A stretch of 64,000 nucleotides of DNA from Seriola aureovittata. Lineage: Eukaryota > Chordata > Actinopteri > Carangiformes > Carangidae. A program made the position numbers and the translations under genes. Within the stretch, counting starts at the first letter, position 1. Every line of letters starts with the position of its first letter. A model generated the notes under the pieces. It was not told where the DNA came from. It saw nothing but the letters and a program-made list of their open reading frames with translations, and searched no databases. Shown one piece after another: positions 28,159 to 37,542 of this stretch. The stretch lies in contig NC_079382.1 in NCBI RefSeq assembly GCF_021018895.1, positions 14,579,001-14,643,000 of the forward strand, read 5' to 3'.

Positions 28159-28946
28159 AAGCCTCGGAGCTGGAGCGGCGCCAGGGAGACAGCTGTCGAG
28201 ATGGAGCGCTTGTTCAAAGCTGTCACCCCCCGAAAAGAAGCAGCCAGGGCCCTCCTCCGTCCTCTTTTCTTCGCCGTGGAGGAGGTGTTTGGCAAGGCCG
28301 GCTGAGTCTGCCCTCTGTGCCAAGCTGGGGGCCTTTGTACTACTGTTTCACAGCGAAAACACGCTGATAAGGACTCGTGAGTGTTTGTTTAGGGAACTCG
28401 TGGGCAGTCATAAAAGGCAGAGATGAAGTCTTAGAGCGATTAAATACACACAGCGCTCATTTCCGAATCTAAACACAACAACTTCCTATTTCATTTCTCT
28501 TAGGAGGATGGGAAACAGGACTCTGCCAATCTGCTATCCTTCTTTGTGCCATTATAGTGCAACTCCTGTTCTCTTTCCGGGGGCTAATTTTTAGTGCCGA
28601 GCTGAACTCACACTGCAGTTTGTACAGACTGTCTAAAGTAAGTGCCAGTTTCTCACCCACTGTGCGCAAATTGTCCATTAATCCATGCGTAATGAAAGCT
28701 TTCACGGCGCCGTGAACCAGACACTTTATCAGCTCGTCGCGTTATTGAACACCTTTTCATCCCCCCTCCTCCTACAACCTGGTACTAGTGCAGTTAGTGT
28801 GTGTATGTGTGTGTGTGTGGTATCTTTTTGTTTGGCTCAGATGTCAACTGAGTTCAGTAAGGCACACAATTCCCCATTTTACTGCCATCTGCCGGATGAA
28901 GAGCCTTCTGATTACATAAACCTCGTTCACTGTGTCACTACTATAC

Positions 28947-29030
<84 letters not shown>

Positions 29031-29903
29031 GGTGGGTGTGTGTGTGTGTGTATCTGTGTGTCTGTGTGTGTGTGGAATGTAACGAGGTAATCCGATTCTG
29101 GGCCAGTCATATGAACAAGCTCCAGTCACACCAATTAGGTAGGCGACTGGGCTTATAACAACAATGATAATAATAATGATAGTGTGATTTTTCAGTGTCG
29201 GAGGTTTTCTTTTCATCAGATTTTCTTTAAATAAAAACAGAAACAAAGGCTTTTAGCGCTTCAGCTTCAGATTCAGATTCTTACCGGAGTCACTGGAAGC
29301 GCTCCCGTGGTTTGTGGATGTGTTAACGTTCCCGGATGAGTCTCTGCTGCCGTTCTTCTTGTTGACCGGGAAGGGGAACACTACCGTGGGGTCCACACAC
29401 TCTGAAACCGAGCTGCGGCTCACCGCCTCCGGCGTCTTGACACACACGTTCCTGCCGCCCGCCGTGGCCGTGGAAATAGCCTTGCCGAGTTTCTCCGTGA
29501 CCACCCGCTCCAGCTTTTCCCTGGCGGAGAAGCCACTCCACATACAGTCCTGGATAATGATGCTGTTGGGGTTAGTATCCAAAGCGGAGCCGAACAGGTC
29601 CCCATCGTCGGACGCCCCCCAGATATCATCCTCTGGCAGGAGCAGCAGCTCGGAAGCCCAGTCCAGAGGGTCCCCTAAGCCGAAGCTCAGAGGGTCTGTT
29701 TCCGGGGAGGCAGTCGCTGGCTCCCCCGGTAGCGCAGCTCGGCTCGGGGAGAGGGGAGGAGTGGGCAACAACTCGAATTTCTTCCAGATGTCCTCCCCCG
29801 GTGGCGCAGAGTCGGGACCACAGAAGTAGAAGTCCTCATCCGGATAGAAACACGGTTGTAAGGAGTCAAACTCCAAATCGGAGTTTTTACTTATGATCGG
29901 CAT
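26093..29903 (-). CDS. mycn: N-Myc proto-oncoprotein, bHLH-leucine zipper transcription factor (two coding exons)
   Basis: Spliced CDS join of 29903..29285 and 26865..26093 on the minus strand: 1392 nt, 463 residues plus TAA; human MYCN is 464. N-Myc dimerises with Max, binds E-boxes (CACGTG) in the nucleus and drives growth and progenitor proliferation genes. Visible in order: MYC box 0 (about 9-27, [16 protein letters not shown]); MYC box I (36-55) with the phosphodegron T48/S52, equivalent to human T58/S62; an Aurora-A-binding-like segment with W82 and W95; MYC box II (114-139, [15 protein letters not shown]); MYC box IIIa (168-180, [13 protein letters not shown]); acidic tract (207-236); [14 protein letters not shown] box IV (290-310, [15 protein letters not shown]); NLS-like PPPKKQK (320-326); poly-Ser (338-346); bHLH (380-432) with H385, E389, R392/R393 as DNA contacts; leucine zipper to the end. 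[13 protein letters not shown] and the Trp-containing segment favour mycn over myca/mycb/mycl. The ATG at 29903 has A at -3; an upstream in-frame start is discussed separately. Confidence 0.97.
26866..29284 (-). other. mycn: mycn intron 2
   Basis: The 2419 bp are bounded by GTAAGA (29284) and TTTTCCCAG (26866). The intron holds a T-rich tract at 27329-27354, a short (CA)n at 27617-27640, a CpG-rich block at 28018-28115 followed by two long T runs (28124-28158), and a (TG)n/(GGTG)n microsatellite at 28951-29060. Apart from these I see no coding exon on either strand. Confidence 0.9.
28951..29060 (+). repeat. (TG)n / (GGTG)n microsatellite in mycn intron 2
   Basis: TG repeat of about 70 bp, then GGGTGGGTGGGTGGG and a second TG run. 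It lies 225 bp inside intron 2 from the donor. Confidence 0.95.
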
Positions 29904-29924
29904 TCTATCCCACAATCGAAAAAC
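29285..29924 (-). CDS. mycn: mycn exon 2 (transactivation domain; coding from 29903)
   Basis: The 3' splice site is TTCCTTTACAG ending at 29925, and the 5' splice site is CCG|GTAAGA with GT at 29284-29283. The first 21 nt (29924-29904) precede the usual ATG. They are in frame with it and contain no stop. The exon encodes residues 1-206 plus the first base of codon 207 (phase 1), and that base joins AA of exon 3 to give Glu. This is the classical MYC gene structure, with the MYC boxes I-IIIa in exon 2. Compared with human N-Myc the stretch between SPSR and the first Trp is expanded and rich in Pro/Ser/Thr/Gly, while MYC boxes I and II are nearly unchanged. Confidence 0.95.
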
Positions 29925-30362
29925 CTGTAAAGGAACAAAAGATACTTTAGTCTCCAATGTGGAAGAGCGTCTCTTCCCCATTCCCCTCTCTTCTCTATCA
30001 CACCTGAAAACTGCGCTGCAGAAAGAGCGTGAGTCAAAGCCCACACACAGACACACAGTCTGCTCCACTAAATTCCACACTCACTCCTCTTGTGGGGTTT
30101 AAAAAACCGCACAAATCTCACAGGAGAATGTGCGTAAATGTGACCGTGACGCACAAACTCTGCTAAAAGGACGCATCGGCTCACCACACGCCAAACACGC
30201 CAGGAAATGTGATTAGGACGCAGAAAAAAAGCATGTTCACAGAAAAATAATAAATGGAATAACAACAATCAAATCTGCTGGAGACAACGTTTTGCGTGGA
30301 AAAATGTAAGGAAAGTAATAACACGTTTCCATATTTAACCGCAGGAATGAGAAGATGCTCAC
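29925..30362 (-). other. mycn: mycn intron 1
   Basis: The 438 bp lie between GT at 30362-30361 and AG at 29926-29925. A pyrimidine-containing stretch precedes the acceptor. No other gene is seen inside. Length is short compared with mammals, as expected for a teleost. Confidence 0.6.
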
Positions 30363-30480
30363 CTCGTCCTGACTTGGGATGATATGATGTGCGAACCAAT
30401 TTTTCTCGTCTCTTGCAGTCAGTAATACAGACACCAGATTTGGAGCAGTCATCTACTTTGGGAGCACAGACAGTCCTCTG
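30363..30480 (-). other. mycn: Predicted mycn exon 1 (5' leader)
   Basis: MYC genes carry a mostly untranslated first exon. A good donor GACGAG|GTGAGC lies at 30363/30362, and a TATA-like box at 30512-30508 would place transcription start near 30480. Joining this exon to the exon 2 acceptor at 29924 gives a leader of about 140 nt. The exon contains an ATG at 30452 in frame with N-Myc. The transcription start is inferred; no transcript evidence is available from sequence alone, and a start further upstream is possible. Confidence 0.6.
30450..30452 (-). promoter_or_regulatory. mycn: Possible upstream in-frame start codon giving an N-extended N-Myc
   Basis: From this ATG, 30 codons run to the predicted exon 1 donor (30363), ending ...PSQDE. 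They are followed by 7 codons at the start of exon 2 (VFRLWDR) and then the usual MPIISKN start, with no stop. Predicted product: 500 residues. The initiation context is weak (T at -3, A at +4), so leaky scanning to the 29903 ATG (A at -3) would be expected. It depends on the predicted splice and start site being correct. Confidence 0.45.
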
Positions 30481-30488
30481 ACACACAT
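30453..30488 (-). other. Upstream ORF of 11 codons plus stop in the mycn leader region
   Basis: ATG at 30488-30486 with A at -3, reading MCVRGLSVLPK and ending in TAG at 30455-30453, immediately before the in-frame ATG at 30452. It is only in the transcript if initiation occurs upstream of 30488. The TATA-like box predicts a start close to that point, so inclusion is uncertain. Confidence 0.35.
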
Positions 30489-30507
30489 TGTGGCTGGCTG
30501 CAGAGTG

Positions 30508-30512
30508 TTATA
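30508..30512 (-). promoter_or_regulatory. TATA-like box of the mycn promoter
   Basis: On the minus strand GTGTATAACACTC lies about 145 bp upstream of the exon 1 donor. It is preceded by a purine/pyrimidine-biased stretch (30520-30575, CCTCCCTCCC on the minus strand) resembling the CT elements found in MYC-family promoters. Assignment is by position and motif only. Confidence 0.5.
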
Positions 30513-32403
30513 CACTCAGCTCTGAGGGAGGAAAACAGACTCCTCCCTACAGACCAAGGGAGGGAGGAGTGGTACAGACGGGCTATGGGGTTTGATGCGG
30601 CGCGGGAGACAGGCTGGCTGCGAGCTCTCTTTCAAGGTGAATCGAGAAAATAGCCTAAACACTCCAAGAAAGAACGAAAGCAAGGAGAAGAAGAAGAAGA
30701 AAAAAATGGTGGTTAAAAAAAAAAAAAAAAAAAAACGTGAAGGAAAGGGAGAAAGAGGGAAACAACGAAAGGAAAAGAAAGTAGGAAAGGAGGAATATGT
30801 ATTATTGATAGCCTCAGGCCAACTGTCTTTTCTCTCCCCCTCCTTCCATCTCTCCACTGGGATGTCAAACCCGGGATCAGCTATGAACCAGTCGAAGGAG
30901 CCCAGGAGCTGTTAGTGATTTGATGTCTTGCTCAGGTTGCTCAAGGGCACTGCAGCAGGCTGGATGCTGCTGCTGGCTAGTGTTTCTAAACCATCAACAG
31001 ATCTACAGACAAACATGACACTCAAATATACATTTGCTTATCAAGATATTAATAAACAAAAATGATGATGCTTGAAATCACAGTCTCTGACGCTTAATGA
31101 GTTCAAATATTATGAAGTCATAATGTTTTTTTGTTAAAATAATAAAAAAAATATCATAATACAGTTGTATACATGTATAAATGGAATTTGTGAATTGATC
31201 ATCACTGATCAATGCACTTTCTTATGTGAGTGTGGAGATATGCTCCTATACACATGAAACCCTCCTGCCCTGCTCCCGCTCCCCTGTAGAGCTCTGAATA
31301 TCATTTTCTCTTTTGTCTGAGGGCCAGTAGAAGCAGCATCCCAGGATGGCAGGTTCACTGCGCCCTCACACGGACACACGAGGAACAGCAGCAGACACAA
31401 GCGCACCAACAACAACCACTGAGCGAGCGAGCGAGCGACCCAGACAGACAAAGACAAAAACAAAACAAACAAAAAAAAAACAGTGGGATTTTATTTTTCT
31501 TCCCCATCCGAAATGAAAGGGGGGGGGGGGGGGGGGAGAGAGAGAGAGAAAAAAATGCCACTTGGAAAAAAAAATAACAAACTCCTCTTCGGCTATAAGG
31601 AGCAGCATTTCCTCAGACAATAGGCAGCGGAGGACCGAGCAGTTTTCAGCTGTCTCCGGAATAAGACAGGATCATGAGAGGAGCGTGTTACGTAACCGCA
31701 AGCGGTGGTTGTAGCCTGGAGTCATTCCCATTCCCTTTTCTAATGACAGCTTAGGAGGAATGGCGCATCTGTAATTATGCGCACAGGCGCGCGCACACAC
31801 CCACACACACACACACACACACACACTGTCCTCCTCCCCCTGATATTGACTTATTCAGGGAAAACGTTTACAAAATGGATTCCAGTTGAACGCCAGCTGT
31901 GAGCAGGGAAGATGACAGTGTCCAGTTATTTCCAGCCAAACAATGGCAGATGATAAAAGCAGCTATTATTATATTTAAGGTGCACCTGCAGGAAAAATGA
32001 TAATAGACTCATTTCATTTCTTTGTTGGCTTATTTCAACACTTGACAAAATCCATTCACCTATGACGATTTCGTTTATAAAGTGAGTAAATTCAGGAACA
32101 CAAGACTGAGTAACAAAACTACTTAATACCTCAAACATTCTTTTAGTGTAGAAATATTGGGATTTTTTTTTTGAAGTCTTGGTGGGGGTTGAGTTCAAAC
32201 AACTATGACCAGCGAAAAGTGAGAATGTGCAGCTGTTTTTGTCCACAGAGTAGGAATAACAGGGAGTTTCCTGGGACTTTCAAGCCAGCTCCCAGGAACT
32301 GCGGAGATGGTTTGGGAGTCAGAAACTCCCCACAGGCTCTTGTCCGTCCGCTCTTTTGCTTTTTTTTTTTTTTTTTTAAATGTACTGTTCAGCTCTGACC
32401 CTC

Positions 32404-32430
32404 CAGCAGCAGCAGCAGCAGCAGCAGCAG
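32404..32430 (+). repeat. (CAG)9 trinucleotide repeat upstream of mycn
   Basis: Nine perfect CAG units about 1.9 kb upstream of the predicted promoter; no coding frame. Confidence 0.9.
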
Positions 32431-32580
32431 CTTCCTCTGCTGTGAAACAGGGCAGAGAGTGGGAGTGAGAACAGAAGGGAAAGTTGTTGTTTTTTTTTGT
32501 CCAGTGCAGATTGGGTGAGGACAGGAAACTGTGTACTGCTTCTTGTTTTCTAGAGTTAACACTGGAGAAAATAAGCAGAT

Positions 32581-32585
<5 letters not shown>

Positions 32586-32630
<45 letters not shown>

Positions 32631-32639
32631 GGGGGGGGG
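32586..32639 (+). repeat. (GT)n followed by G26
   Basis: GT repeat running straight into 26 consecutive G. Confidence 0.9.
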
Positions 32640-33301
32640 TTGTCTTTATGCTGTTGGATAGTGTCTTGGCATAGAGAGAGAAAGACACTGATGGATGCGA
32701 TTCACGTTCACTCACTGATTTGCGCTGAAATTGCCCAGATGTTGGTGTGTGATCATTGTATCTGGTTATTGTTGATATGCATTCATATCAAGTCAGACTC
32801 TTCCATCTTCCTACACCCACACACACACGCATGAAAAACACACACTCCCTAGTTGTCTACAGCTAATTAGATCTGTATTATTATTGCTCTCTATATGTAG
32901 CTAATGAAACTGTCCCTCATGAAGACATTAAGACCCCCTGCCCTCAATGTGACAACCTGTGGATGAATAAAGTCCATGAAAATAGACAGAGACATACAGA
33001 TTTAAAAAAGAAAAAAAGAAAAAGCAGACTTGTCAGAGGAAGAAGAACGCTGGCGTCTTTGCCTGTTGTTTTTATGACAGTTATGGCATGCCCGCTCTCC
33101 CTCCCACCATTCACCACTGGACCGGGACATGGATGGTTAAGCAATTAGGCCAGTTTTGATAAAAGATTCATAAGTCACCCCAGTGGATAGTGCAAAGATA
33201 AGCATTTTGTGAGTAAAATCTGCTGCGGTAACATCGGGACTGACTGTGTTCAGGTCGGAGAGCGTGCACATCACATCAGTAATTGAATTGCGTATTGCAG
33301 C

Positions 33302-33341
33302 TGTGTGTGTGTGTGTGTGTGGTGTGTGTGTGTGTGTGTGT
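33302..33341 (+). repeat. (GT)n microsatellite
   Basis: GT repeat with one GG break. Confidence 0.9.
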
Positions 33342-33427
33342 AGGTTCTTACTGATGCTATAGTTTGGTCATAGCTGACCTGAATAAGCAACAGCAGGTGT
33401 GTACAGTCATCACGTCACCTCAGTGAG

Positions 33428-33490
33428 AGCACATCATCAATTTCCCCTACGTGATAAATGAAGTATCTATCTATCTATCTATCTATCTGT
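33428..33490 (+). repeat. Probable LINE 3' tail with (TATC)n
   Basis: TTTCCCCTACGTGATAAATGAAG is followed by (TATC)6. This layout, a TTTCCCC..GATAAATAAAG motif directly before a TATC microsatellite, is the usual 3' end of truncated L2/CR1-type retrotransposons in fish. Only about 60 bp is recognisable. Confidence 0.45.
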
Positions 33491-33707
33491 CTTGCCTCAC
33501 ACTGTCTTCCAGGCTTCTCTGTTTGTGGTATGAAAACAGATGCATACTCTATTAAATAGCAAATACAGTTGTATTGAAGCTCTGTATTGTGCTGTGATTC
33601 ATCTGGGCAGCTTTTTTTGCTTTGGTGACCCGAGTGGAGAAAAAACAAAACTATTAATCCTGCAGCAGCACCACATGTAAGTGTGTTTACAGTGTGTAAG
33701 TGAATTT

Positions 33708-34052
33708 ATACCTCTGCCAAGGAGGTCATGTTTTCACCCGTGTCTGTCTGTTTGTTTATTTGTCAGCTGGATTATGCTGAAGAGTGCTGAACTGATTTGC
33801 GCCAAAGTGGGTGGAGGGATGGGTCCAGAGCTGGGGGAGAAACTATTCAATTTTGCTGTGGATCCGGTTAAAGGGGCAGATCCAGGAATTTATTTATCAC
33901 TTTCCTTAAGATTTTAGTCATTTTCTCAGGAAATGATGTATGGATCTCGACAGAGATCAGACATCTTCATGGTGCTGAGATCTTGGACTTTGTAGAATTC
34001 GGTGGGAATGTTTGGCCCTGGTGGATGCGCTCTACTGAGTGTCATCTAGTTA
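33708..34052 (+). repeat. Widespread 'CCTCTGCCAAGGAGG' dispersed repeat
   Basis: It starts with CCTCTGCCAAGGAGGTCATG and continues with the familiar order: TTTGTTTATTTGTCAGC, GGATTATGC, TGATTTGCGCCAAAG, GTGGAGGGATGGG, GTGGATCCGG and CAGATCCAGGAATTT. It ends near GCGCTCTACTGAGTGTC. From general knowledge this order belongs to a repeat found across many animal genomes, including fish. The first 15 bases are themselves palindromic. No coding capacity is seen; the 78-codon open frame through it is incidental. Confidence 0.65.
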
Positions 34053-37000
34053 AGTGTTTAGAAGCTGTTCCATCCATTTAGGAAGTACTCTTCTCCAGAG
34101 TAACTAGACTTAATGCAGCAGCAGAACTATTTTAAATTTTCAAATTTAGTTTCTCAGACATGAACTTGACTTCTTATATTACATAACAAATGAAGAACTT
34201 TGTCTTCTGTCCCAAGCTTTGCAAATAAAACCTGCCACTGCCATTATATATATGATTCAAAATTTATGATGCTGTGATAATATACTATATGTTAAAGAAG
34301 AATCTTGTGTTTTCATGTAGTCAGAAACTATATGCAACACGTTTTTTTTTTTTTTTCAATTACTGGGTAAAAGCTTTTCCATAATTCTGGTATTTCCACA
34401 TGTATTTTCAAGTGCTTGAATAATCCAGGTCTATTTAGAACAAGCAAGGGTCAAACGTTTTCATTTTCATAACTATAAATCCAGCACCTTCATATGTGAT
34501 CCGATTCCGCACGTGAACCTGTAAAAGACAACATCAGCCTGTGACCCAGCTCACAGTCTCCTATGGGAGCTCAGAGCGCTCTGCACAGCGCACACTCGGC
34601 CTGCATAAAGCATTAAGTGTCCTCTTCTTTAATCATGTCGAGTCAGATTCCACAGTGGCATCTTCCCCTCAAACAAACCAACTCCAACAAGAGGCCGTGT
34701 TTGTCCACGATCCACGTAATTACATTTCAGCTCCAGCGAAACCCTCCAACCCCAAGTAGTTGGGAGCCGATACCCCCCCACCCCTTCCTCACTGCTTTCA
34801 CCTTCACCTCACCCCCAAACTAAAACAGACGCAGAGAGCAACTTATCATTAGCGTCAGTCCGGCTTTTACACATATTTTTTTTACATAGTCTTTTTTTTT
34901 TCTTTTGAGCTCTCACCATTTGCATGATGCATGTAACTCTGTCTACAGTGTTTATCCTCTCAGTTATTAAAATATTTCCAAAAGTAACTTAGTATATAGT
35001 TTTCTGGGATTGGCCTTGCCACAAATTTCACTTATAATTTTTATAACATCGGGTGGGATGCCTGGATGTTGTAGTCGATTCTCTTTTTGATTTACTGTCT
35101 TGCTCAGTAGCTCTCTTCTAAAGTTAGACGGTGATATCTGTTTTGAATCACGCTCTTACTGTGCAGAATCTGACTATGCATGAGCCTCAGCTGATGATTC
35201 AGGTAAAAAGAAGCTCTTTATTTTGAAGAGATGACCTCATCTAGATTTTGCAAGAGACTGAGCCATGTAGAGAAAAGCAGGAGCGAGTTGCAACAAAGCC
35301 CTGAGGAATTTGCTTGAGATCTTATTAGCAATTCCTCAGCGAACACAACCCCAGCAAAAAAACACTTTTTTTTTCAATGATTATAAAGTGATTTCGAATA
35401 TAAACCGATATGACAAATATGCCCAGAAAGAAAAAGTTTGTTTTCCCACGTCTATTTTTGGGGGACATTTTCCCATCAAGTCTATTTCAGGAAGCGTAAA
35501 CTTGTCGAGGAAGAATTTTGGCCTTTTGATATTGGATTTTGAGAGTGCCAGAAGTGTGCCTATGTGAATCAAGTCGGGGTCTGTCTTGTTAGATCTTGCC
35601 CTCAAACTGTGTCTTAAGTAAGCCTGCAGGTCTACCTGTAGCTACAATTAAACCTGCGCATCAGATGATTCATGGAGCATATAAACATCACTTTTTCCAC
35701 TTGAGTAATGCTTCTGAATGTTACCGCCAGGATCTCTGGTGCAATCCATTCCACCCAGGTTAATCCTTCCTTTGTCACAATAGCAAATGTGTTTGAAGAC
35801 AGTTGAAGACGGATATTAAAGCACATTCCTCTCAGGAAATACGCCTTCATATTATGAAAGTAACAGAATCTATCACAGTAATGCACGTCCCATTTGGCAG
35901 CAAAAGCTAATTTATATGGATATATTTCATCAGTTAGAATATTAAGCAAAGCCGCTGCATCGTCAGAGCCTCATGTAAATATGGGTTTGCCTTAGCTGGT
36001 GGCGTTGGGGGTTGCCGTTAAGGAAGTACCAGATACATTAACGGGAAGACATGCAGTTACCTACCAGTGGACCAGGTGAAGAATGCGTTAAGAGATTTCA
36101 TGCAGACGGAAAACAGGCATCCAGTCTGTGTGGGAGCTTTTTTCAGAGATGGAAAGTGATATGCGCGTCTACGTTTTCTCAGCGTTTCCCTGAAGTGAAA
36201 GTACAGATAAGAAACTGGTAACTATTATCCAGACAATAAACAGGAATTCGATTTTTTTTCTTTTTTCTTTTCACAGATTTCTTTGTAGAGTGCTATATTA
36301 ATGATTTTTGTTTATTTATTCATTGGATTGACCAGTTTCAGCCATCACCAGTTCCCATTAGAGCATAAAATGGGAGGTAATTGTGCATCACTGTTGTTGC
36401 ATGGATCACATTACCAGTTATGGATCAAGCCATGAACATGAATCAATGAGCTTGGCCCTGAAGGTTAAGATCATTAGGAGGCCTGACGATCAACTGGAAA
36501 TCAATATTAGTGATAGATTAACAGCATGGGCGCCAGCAACATGATCCAGTTGGTTTGATCTCATTGGCCCATTTCACAAAAGAAACAGAAAACTCCTCCA
36601 CCAGCTGGTCCACAGTCAGTTGGACACTGTATCACAATGAAATATGCACCCCTGGGTTCTTTTCCCCACCCACTTTAAAAAAAAAAAAAAAAAAAAACCT
36701 CTCCTGACCCACCCTGGGAGAAACGTTTACACGACTGTTTAAAGTGTCACACGTAAATTTTAGTTCTGCCTTGACAGCTTTACAGGCCTATTGTTGCTCT
36801 TTGTAAAAAAAAAAAAAAGAAAAAAAATGGAGGCTTTGGTGAGTTTGCTGGGTTGTGAATCAGGGGAAGGAAGCCTTATTTTACTGATGCTGGCGTGGGG
36901 GGTCAGTTTCACAGACAGCAGAGCCAAAACCTGTTAAATAAACACTGTTCTAAAAAGCTCCTAATAAGACTTGAATCATCCATCCAACCGTCCATCCATC

Positions 37001-37100
37001 CTACACTCAGTCAACATATTCACAGCTCTTCGTGAGAGAGTGTTGGCCCTATTTTTTGTGATATGAAGGTGAATATGCATTTTTATCAAATTTCTGCAAC
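34053..37100. other. Non-coding DNA with candidate enhancer at 36300-36560
   Basis: Mostly unique, AT-moderate sequence. Homopolymer A runs at 36676-36696 and 36805-36827. No gene seen. Confidence 0.55.
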
Positions 37101-37542
37101 AAGGTCCCATATTTTACACTTTTCCTGTGTTTAATGTGAGGTTTTGATATCCATAAGAAGATATATTTGTGGTGTTATGTACCGAAAACCATCTCAGTGC
37201 AATTTTACATCTCCTCTCTCAGGCTTTTCTGTGGTGTTTTAGCAAGAACAGGTTGGTGAGCCAATTAGAAGAGAGGGTCTGAGCCTCTCTTATTATTATA
37301 TTGTATAGCAGATTTCATGGAAACGCTCAGAGAAACCACATCATGCACAGCTTGATGGTGGGTCCAGATAGGCTAGGCTTGGGGCATGGCTGAAAACTGA
37401 CTGCTTCGTTGTGACATCACAAAGTGCATTTCTCCATTTACCGATCGCTTTGATACTTTCACAGTATTAATATAGAACCTAGACCTACTTTATAATTAAA
37501 AAATACATTGAAATCTCATGTTATACACCACTGGACCTTTAA
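37101..37542 (-). repeat. Dispersed repeat, copy 2 (inverted relative to 14285-14737)
   Basis: It begins AAGGTCCCATATTTTACA and ends CTGGACCTTTAA, so short inverted ends (TAAAGGTCC) frame 442 bp. Internally it matches the 14-kb copy in reverse orientation, including the TTGTGATGTCACAA-like palindrome and the ATAAGAAGATATATTTGTGG block. The pair sits 12-15 kb either side of mycn, in inverted orientation. Confidence 0.75.

Larger units (their letters stand above)
30520..33427. other. mycn upstream region
   Basis: Flanking DNA upstream of the promoter with GA/CT-rich and A-rich tracts (30680-30780), a GAGC repeat (31419-31436), a G18 run (31519-31536), CA at 31797-31826, CAG9 and GT/poly-G. A plausible promoter-proximal regulatory region; no gene seen. 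Confidence 0.5.

Noticed and set aside
29314..29829. 171-codon plus-strand ORF opposite mycn exon 2
   Set aside because: Antisense shadow of the GC-rich coding exon. The minus strand clearly encodes N-Myc MYC boxes.
30181..30486. 101-codon minus-strand frame across the mycn exon 1/intron 1 boundary
   Set aside because: It begins at GTG rather than ATG and runs through the predicted donor into the intron. The in-frame ATG at 30452 lies in a different frame.
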